Below are positions 50,845-64,000 of a stretch of DNA of 64,000 bases, piece after piece (positions within the stretch are counted from its first letter, which is position 1; each line of letters starts with the position of its first letter). Both the position numbers and the translations under genes were made by a program. The stretch is from Nemertoderma westbladi (taxonomy: Eukaryota; Xenacoelomorpha; Nemertodermatida; Nemertodermatidae): positions 1 through 64,000 of the forward strand of contig JAUCBJ010003476.1 of NCBI GenBank assembly GCA_032718475.1, in the 5' to 3' direction. The notes under the pieces were generated by a model, which was given only the letters and a program-made list of their open reading frames with translations, was not told the DNA's origin and searched no databases.

Positions 50845-53800
50845 ATTCTTCGAGTTAGCTCACTCCTCCAGCTCACTCTTCGAGCCAGCTCACTCCTCAA
50901 GCTCACTCTTCGAGCCAGCTCACTCCTCAAGCTCACTCTTCGAGCCAACTCACTCCTCAAGATCACTCTTCGAGCCAGCTCACTCCTCAAGCTCACTCTT
51001 CGAGCCAGCGCACTCCTCAAGCTCACTCCCCAAGCACACTCTTCGAACCAGCTCACTCCTCACGCTCACTCTTCGAGCCAGCTCACTCCCCAAGCTCACT
51101 CTTCGAGCCAGCACAATCCTCTCGCTCACTCTTCGAACAAACTCACTCATCAAGCTCACTCGTCGAGCAAGCTCACTCCTAAAGCTCACTCTTTGAGCCA
51201 GCTCACTCCTCAAGCTCACTTTTCGAGCCAGCTCACTCCTCACGCTCACTCTTCGAGCCAGCTCACTCATCAAGCTCACTCTTCGAGTCAGCTCACTCCT
51301 CAAGCTCGCTCTTTGAGCCAACTCACTCCTCACGCTCACTCTTCGTGCCAGCTCACTCCTCAAGCTCAATCGTCGAGTCAGTTCACTCCTCAAGCTCACT
51401 CTTCGAGCCAGCTCACTCACCAAGCTCACTCTTCGAGCCAACTCACTCCTCAAGGTCACTCGTCGAGCCAGCTCACTCCTCACGCTTATTCTTCGAGCCA
51501 GCTCCCTCCCCAAGCTCACTCTTCGAGTCAGCTCACTCCTCAAGCTCACTCTTCTAGCCAGCTCACTCCTCACGCTCACTCTTCGAGCCAGCTCACTCGT
51601 CGAGCCAGATCACTCATCAAGCTTGCTCTTCGAGTCAGCTCGCTCCTCAAGCTCACTCTTCGAGCCAGCTCACTCCTCAAGCTCACTCTTCGAGCCAGCT
51701 CACTCCCCAAGCTAACACTTCGAGCCAGCTCAATCCTCAAGCTCACTCTTCGAGCCAGCTCACTCCTCAAGCTCACTCTTCGAGCCAGCTCACTCCTCAC
51801 GCTCACTCTTCGAGCCAGCTCACTCCTCACGCTCACTCTTCGAGCCAGCACAATCCTCTCGCTCACTCTTCGAGCCAACTCACTCCTCAAGCTCACTCGT
51901 CGAGCCAGCTCACTCCTAAAGCTCACTCTTTGAGCCAGCTCAATCCTCAAGCTCACTCTTCGAGCCAGTTCACTCCTCAATCTCACTCTTCGAGCCAGAT
52001 CACTCGTCGAGCCAGCTCACTCCTCACGCTCAATCTTCGAGCCAGCTCACTCTTCGAGTCAGCTCACTCCTCAAGCTCGCTCTTTGAGCCAACTCACTCC
52101 TCACGCTCACTCTTCGTGCCAGCTCACTCCTCAAGCTCAATCGTCGAGTCAGTTCACTCCTCAAGCTCACTCTTCGAGCCAGCTCACTCACCAAGCTCAC
52201 TCTTCGAGCCAACTCACTCCTCAAGGTCACTCGTCGAGCCAGCTCACTCCTCACGCTTATTCTTCGAGCCAGCTCCCTCCCCAAGCTCACTCTTCGAGTC
52301 AGCTCACTCCTCAAGCTCACTCTTCTAGCCAGCTCACTCCTCACGCTCACTCTTCGAGCCAGCTCACTCGTCGAGCCAGCTCACTCATCAAGCTTACTCT
52401 TCGAGTCAGCTCGCTTCTCAAGCTCACTCTTCGAGCCAGCTCACTCCTCAAGCTCACTCTTCGAGCCAGCTCACTCCCCAAGCTAACACTTCGAGCCAGC
52501 TCAATCCTCAAGCTCACTCTTCGAGCTAGCTCACTCTTCAAGCTCACTCTTCGAGCCAGCTCACTCCTCACGCTCACTCTTCGAACCAGCTCACTCCTCA
52601 CGCTCACTCTTCGAGCCAGCACAATCATCTCGCTCACTCTTCGAGCCAACTCACTCCTCAAGCTCACTCGTAGAGCCAGCTCACTCCTAAAGCTCACTCT
52701 TTGAGCCAGCTCACTCCTCAAGCTCACTCTTCGAGCCAGTTCACTCCTCAATCTCACTCTTCGAGCCAGCTCACTCCTCACGCTCACTCTTCGAGCCGGC
52801 TCTCTCCTCACGCTCACTCTTCGAGCCAACTCACTCCTCACGCTCACTCTTCGTGCCAGCTCACTCCTCAAGCTCAATCGTCGAGTCAGTTCACTCCTCA
52901 AGCTCACTCTTCGAGCCAGCTCACTCACCAAGCTCACTCTTCGAGCCAACTCACTCCTCAAGGTCACTCGTCGAGCCAGCTCACTCCTCACGCTTATTCT
53001 TCGAGCCAGCTCCCTCCCCAAGCTCACTCTTCGAGTCAGCTCACTCCTCAAGCTCACTCTTCTAGCCAGCTCACTCCTCACGCTCACTCTTCGAGCCAGC
53101 TCACTCGTCGAGCCAGATCACTCATCAAGCTTGCTCTTCGAGTCAGCTCGCTCCTCAAGCTCACTCTTCGAGCCAGCTCACTCCTCAAGCTCACTCTTCG
53201 AGCCAGCTCACTCCCCAAGCTAACACTTCGAGCCAGCTCAATCCTCAAGCTCACTCTTCGAGCCAGCTCACTCCTCAAGCTCACTCTTCGAGCCAGCTCA
53301 CTCCTCACGCTCACTCTTCGAGCCAGCTCACTCCTCACGCTCACTCTTCGAGCCAGCACAATCCTCTCGCTCACTCTTCGAGCCAACTCACTCCTCAAGC
53401 TCACTCGTCGAGCCAGCTCACTCCTAAAGCTCACTCTTTGAGCCAGCTCAATCCTCAAGCTCACTCTTCGAGCCAGTTCACTCCTCAATCTCACTCTTCG
53501 AGCCAGATCACTCGTCGAGCCAGCTCACTCCTCACGCTCAATCTTCGAGCCAGCTCACTCTTCGAGTCAGCTCACTCCTCAAGCTCGCTCTTTGAGCCAA
53601 CTCACTCCTCACGCTCACTCTTCGTGCCAGCTCACTCCTCAAGCTCAATCGTCGAGTCAGTTCACTCCTCAAGCTCACTCTTCGAGCCAGCTCACTCACC
53701 AAGCTCACTCTTCGAGCCAACTCACTCCTCAAGGTCACTCGTCGAGCCAGCTCACTCCTCACGCTTATTCTTCGAGCCAGCTCCCTCCCCAAGCTCACTC

Positions 53801-55365
53801 TTCGAGTCAGCTCACTCCTCAAGCTCACTCTTCTAGCCAGCTCACTCCTCACGCTCACTCTTCGAGCCAGCTCACTCGTCGAGCCAGCTCACTCATCAAG
53901 CTTACTCTTCGAGTCAGCTCGCTTCTCAAGCTCACTCTTCGAGCCAGCTCACTCCTCAAGCTCACTCTTCGAGCCAGCTCACTCCCCAAGCTAACACTTC
54001 GAGCCAGCTCAATCCTCAAGCTCACTCTTCGAGCTAGCTCACTCTTCAAGCTCACTCTTCGAGCCAGCTCACTCCTCACGCTCACTCTTCGAACCAGCTC
54101 ACTCCTCACGCTCACTCTTCGAGCCAGCACAATCATCTCGCTCACTCTTCGAGCCAACTCACTCCTCAAGCTCACTCGTAGAGCCAGCTCACTCCTAAAG
54201 CTCACTCTTTGAGCCAGCTCACTCCTCAAGCTCACTCTTCGAGCCAGTTCACTCCTCAATCTCACTCTTCGAGCCAGCTCACTCCTCACGCTCACTCTTC
54301 GAGCCGGCTCTCTCCTCACGCTCACTCTTCGAGCCAGCTCACTCATCAAGCTCACTCTTCGAGTCAGCTCACTCCTCAAGCTCACTCTTCGAGCCAACTC
54401 ACTCCTCACGCTCACTCTTCGTGCCAGCTCACTCCTCAAGCTCAATCTTCGAGTCAGTTCACTCCTCAAGCTCACTCTTCGAGCCAGCTCACTCCTCAAG
54501 CTCACTCATCGAGCCAACTCACTCCTCAAGGTCACTCGTCGAGCCAGCTCACTCCTCACGCTTATTCTTCGAGCCAGCTCACTCCCCAAGCTCACTCTTC
54601 GAGTCAACTCACTCCTCAAGCTCACTCTTCTAGCCAGATCACTCCTCACGCTCACTCTTCGAGCCAGCTAACTCGTCGAGCCAGCTCACTCCTCAAGCTT
54701 ACTCTTCGAGTCAGCTCACTCCTCAAGCTCACTCTTCGAGCCAACTCACTCCTCACGCTCACTCTTCGAGCCAGCTCACTCCTCAAGCTCACTCTTAAAG
54801 TCAGTTCACTCCTCAAGCTCGCTCATCGAGCCAGCTCACTCCCCAAGCTCACTCTTCGAGTCAACTCACTCCTCAAGCTCACTCTTCTAGCCAGATCACT
54901 CCTCACGCTCACTCTTCGAGCCAGCTAACTCGTCGAGCCAGCTCACTCATCAAGCTTACTCTTCGAGTCAGCTCACTCCTCAAGCTCACTCTTCGAGCCA
55001 ACTCACTCCTCACGCTCACTCTTCGAGCCAGCTCACTCCTCAAGCTCACTCTTAAAGTCAGTTCACTCCTCAAGCTCGCTCATCGAGCCAGCTCACTCCT
55101 CAAGCTCACTCTTCGAGCCAACTCACTCAAGGTCACTCGTCGAGCCAGCTCACTTTTCACGCTCATTCTTCGAGCCAGCTCGCCCCCAAGCTCACTCTTC
55201 GAGTCAGCTCACTCCTCAAGCTCACTCTTCGAGCCAGCTCACTCCTCACGCTCACTCTTCGAGCCAGCTCACTCCTCAAGCTCACTCTTCGAGTCAGCTC
55301 ACTCATCAAGCTCACTCTTCGAGCCAGCTCACTCTTCAAACCAGCACATTCTCCGAGCCAGGTTA
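50845..55365 (+). repeat. 4.5 kb satellite array, 30-bp unit with higher-order structure
   Basis: About 150 copies of a 30-bp unit close to AGCTCACTCTTCGAGCC plus AGCTCACTCCTCA, itself an imperfect internal duplication. Variant units recur at a 1508-bp interval (for example 51193 with 52701, 51576 with 53084, 51930 with 53438), with a half-period near 754 bp. The strand shown is pyrimidine-rich. Because 30 is a multiple of three, long frames open on both strands (decapeptides like SSQLTPQAHS or ARRVSLRSEL). I treat these as by-products, not genes. Confidence 0.95.
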
Positions 55366-56028
55366 GATAAAAAATTAACAAACAAAAAAAAAATTAGTAA
55401 AACCGAAAATGCATTTAGTTGAATTTATTGTCCAAGTTGCTAATTTAAGATAACTTCCGCACTTTATAAGTGTAACACAACATAGAATATATTTTGGATA
55501 CGACAACAGAACATTGACAATGGTGTACCAAATACATAGTTGGTATATATATGACTATTATAGTCCTGAACAAAAAGTAAAATGCAGTTGAACAAGCAAA
55601 ATACATGAACCAAATGAGAGGAAAAATATAAGAAATATCATAACCCTGCAAAAAGGAATATATCCTGAATTTAAACATTTCAAAAATAACATCCAATATC
55701 GTTATTCGGTTGAGAATTATTGTTTACAGCCAATAGAAATAATTTAGGAAATAAAAACTTAGGTTTTAATACAATTAGCGAGGTTTAGAGTTCCTGAAGA
55801 ATCATATTGAGAAACAAACTTATGGAGAGGATCAATGAGAAATGTTTCTCATGAAAAGTTAAAGCAAATTCTAAGGGATACCGGCTGCAACGTTATAGAA
55901 GTAAAAATAAAAGTCCCTCCTGAATGTCATACAATAGTTATACAATGACTGTCACAATACTGCCGCCACATAGAACAGTAAAAACAAAAATAGCCTAACT
56001 GCAATGAGAATTCTGGAACATCAGCTAC

Positions 56029-56160
56029 TTCACTGCCTTCCAATACATTGAGTGTTCTAGAACGCCAGTTACTTCACTGCCTTCCAATACATTGAGTGTT
56101 CTAGAACGCCAGTTACTTCACTGCCTTCCAATTCCAATATTATGAGTATCTAACATCGGT
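56029..56160 (+). repeat. 44-bp tandem repeat, three copies
   Basis: Units start at 56029, 56073 and 56117 with TTCACTGCCTTCCAATACAT, the third degenerate after its first 20 bases. A weaker fourth start lies near 56165. Confidence 0.9.
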
Positions 56161-56324
56161 TATTTAACTGCCTTCAATATGATTCCATTCCTTTTATTTA
56201 CCATCTTCTACTTTTTCTTTCTTGTCAATAGCTGAAATAAAAAGAGCAAAAATTCAAAAAACGCCAATCCAACATATAGAATTGCAAGAATATAAAAAAA
56301 TACAGAAAATCATTACTTTATACT

Positions 56325-56415
56325 AGTGTTGCGACGGGATCCCGATGGAAAATCCCGATCCCGATCCCGTCCCGATCTCGATGAAAAAATATCGGGATTT
56401 TTCGGGATTTGCTAT
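56325..56415 (+). repeat. GATCCCGATC-rich block, possibly a hAT-like transposon end
   Basis: TAGTGTTGCGACGGGATCCC is followed by repeated CCCGATC and ATCGGGATTTTTCGGGA blocks, forming small hairpins. Similar TAGTGTTG(C/G)-starting, CCCGATC-rich sequences occur at the ends of some animal hAT elements. No matching second end was found, so this is tentative. Confidence 0.3.
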
Positions 56416-56675
56416 ATTATCTGAATTTATATGCCCTTCAGCTTAAAATTTGTTAAATTATATAAAAATGTACAATTTTTCCCAATAACAAAATTCAATA
56501 TTTTTGTGAAAACAAAAATAATGAATAATAAAGTAAAAGTATAGGTAAACGGTTTTGCTTTTACAATTACCTACCTACAGTACTACAGAGATGAATGTCT
56601 AGATTATAAATCAGAGAAACACTTGTTGCTTATTTGCTATGCTTTATATTGAATATGATAAACATGTTTATGTGG

Positions 56676-57010
56676 CAGCTGGGTTCACTGTGTCAAGTAC
56701 AATGCACACATCTTCAACCAGACACTATATAACATTGGAGGTGTCTCATTGGTTCCCCCAAGCTGGACACTTGAACAAAGCCGCCTCTGCTTTGCAGGAC
56801 ATTGCTTTCGCCGTGAGGACCAGCCAGTGCATAATCTTGTGCTTTGGCAGCCTCATGGAGTGAATAAGCATGATGGACAGCCCATGACTTTCTTGAGACG
56901 CATCTTAAAGGACACTGGCCTTAAAGATGCGGATGATCTAGCAAATGTCATGGGTGATAGGGAGTTGTGGCGGTGCAATTTTGTCGATAAGCCGGCATAG
57001 CATTTCTTAA
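56676..57010 (+). pseudogene. 3' fragment of the same non-LTR retrotransposon family as 28.4 kb
   Basis: Encodes the last ~85 residues of the reverse transcriptase ORF (FAGHCFRREDQPVHNLVLWQ, LRRILKDTGLKDADDLANVM, GDRELWRCNFVDKPA) with nearly the same spelling as 28385-28750 on the other strand. It ends in TAG and a decayed AATGCACGCTGCATTG tail, and directly abuts the 31-bp minisatellite. It is heavily 5'-truncated. Confidence 0.9.
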
Positions 57011-57034
57011 TGCACGCTGCATTGGGGAAGCCAA

Positions 57035-63477
<6,443 letters not shown>

Positions 63478-63566
63478 CTGGAACCACTTTGCGTGGCGCA
63501 GGGCTGCCAACGCACCCAGGCAGCCTTGTACGTCCAGAACATCGAATGGATCAACCTTGGCCTCTT
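63478..63566 (-). CDS. ZFR: ZFR-type protein, upstream DZF exon
   Basis: A minus-strand exon of about 89 nt after acceptor TTTACTGTATCTGCAG, ending CAG|GTTTGT. It encodes EEAKVDPFDVLDVQGCLGAL then AALRHAKWFQ. CL.ALAALRHAKWFQ is an invariant DZF segment in ZFR, ILF2 and ILF3. The end is in phase 0 with the next exon. The 5' boundary is inferred from the best acceptor; the frame stays open to about 63660, so a longer exon is possible. Earlier exons (zinc fingers, start codon) must lie beyond the window. Confidence 0.85.
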
Positions 63567-64000
63567 CTGCAGATACAGTAAACTTTTGGGTTAGTGGAAG
63601 GGTCGTCACAGAAGAATTGGGGCGAGTCATACACACATCTTTCTTTATTACTTGTATCATAGATAATATATATTTGAGTTTAATAGTACCTTATTTCCAT
63701 TTTAAATTTTGCATAATTTCATCATTTTGTAGTCACAATCTTTAATTACTTCGATACAACTCAAAAAGAGCTATGGCTACTGTAATGGGTGAACTTTACC
63801 CAATATTTGAAAAGGTTAACCAACGGCTATGGTAAAGTAGTAACGTATGTAATTGAGATGTCTTACTGACTGGCAGAGAAAGGTGTGTGTTTTAAGTAAA
63901 AACATATTCGAGCACTTTCATATTATTTCCTTATATACCACGACTATAGTTTATGTCTTGTTTATTAAAATCCAACATTTAAAAATTAGAGACCGATAGT
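63567..64000. other. Probable ZFR intron / no feature
   Basis: AT-rich sequence upstream of the first visible ZFR exon on the minus strand. Nothing else could be supported. Confidence 0.5.

Noticed and set aside
50845-55381. Many open frames of 100-246 codons on both strands of the satellite
   Set aside because: The repeat period (30 bp) is a multiple of three and the unit lacks stops in several frames, so open frames arise automatically on both strands; there are no start contexts or domains.

Overview
The window is AT-rich genomic DNA from an invertebrate animal. The evidence is a three-exon Zic transcription factor gene, the 3' exons of a ZFR-type gene with GT-AG introns, eukaryotic tRNA genes, BEL/Pao and non-LTR retroelements, and large satellites. 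I cannot fix the phylum. Dense repeats and long C or G runs are common in marine invertebrate genomes, and the Zic introns sit where I remember vertebrate Zic introns to be, so an invertebrate deuterostome is possible but unproven.

Layout. 1-9.4 kb is mostly non-coding, with an inverted pair of tRNA-Thr(AGT) genes (3785-3856 and 4128-4199), short tandem and inverted repeats (5.7-6.5 kb) and a 0.49 kb foldback element (8415-8901). 9.4-18.4 kb holds Zic on the + strand: a CCAAT-rich upstream region, exon 1 (9603-10572), a 7.1 kb intron, exon 2 (17655-17827) and exon 3 (18169-18396), 456 codons in all. 18.4-28.4 kb has no gene I can support, only small foldbacks and dispersed repeats. A broken 5'-truncated non-LTR retrotransposon lies at 28.4-29.7 kb (- strand).

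29893-49026 is one BEL/Pao-like LTR retrotransposon with two 1195-bp LTRs (TG...CA, 5-bp duplication CCAGA). It sits in a tRNA-Gly(TCC)-like sequence whose halves lie at 29862-29892 and 49027-49066. Its gag-pol is broken into several frames, although the LTRs differ at only about seven positions. It carries two unrecognised ORFs after pol and a cysteine-rich ORF before gag.

Inside its 5' LTR sits the most interesting object: a 4.5 kb DNA transposon (30132-34673) with terminal inverted repeats of about 0.36-0.39 kb. It encodes a DDE integrase-type transposase (IS3EU-like) on one strand and, convergently, an alpha-kinase domain protein on the other. The intact 3' LTR is a natural empty site, so the borders and the duplicated target (CACGTG, inside a 10-bp palindrome) can be read to the base.

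50.8-55.4 kb is a 30-bp satellite with higher-order units near 754 and 1508 bp. 56.7-57.0 kb is a second copy of the 28.4 kb retroelement's 3' end, abutting a 3 kb 31-bp minisatellite (57.0-60.0 kb). The minisatellite begins exactly at the apparent splice donor of a ZFR DZF-domain exon (60036-60378, - strand). Two further ZFR exons lie at 61969-62064 and 63478-63566, and the intron between the first two contains a fragment of a non-LTR element with a restriction-like endonuclease domain.
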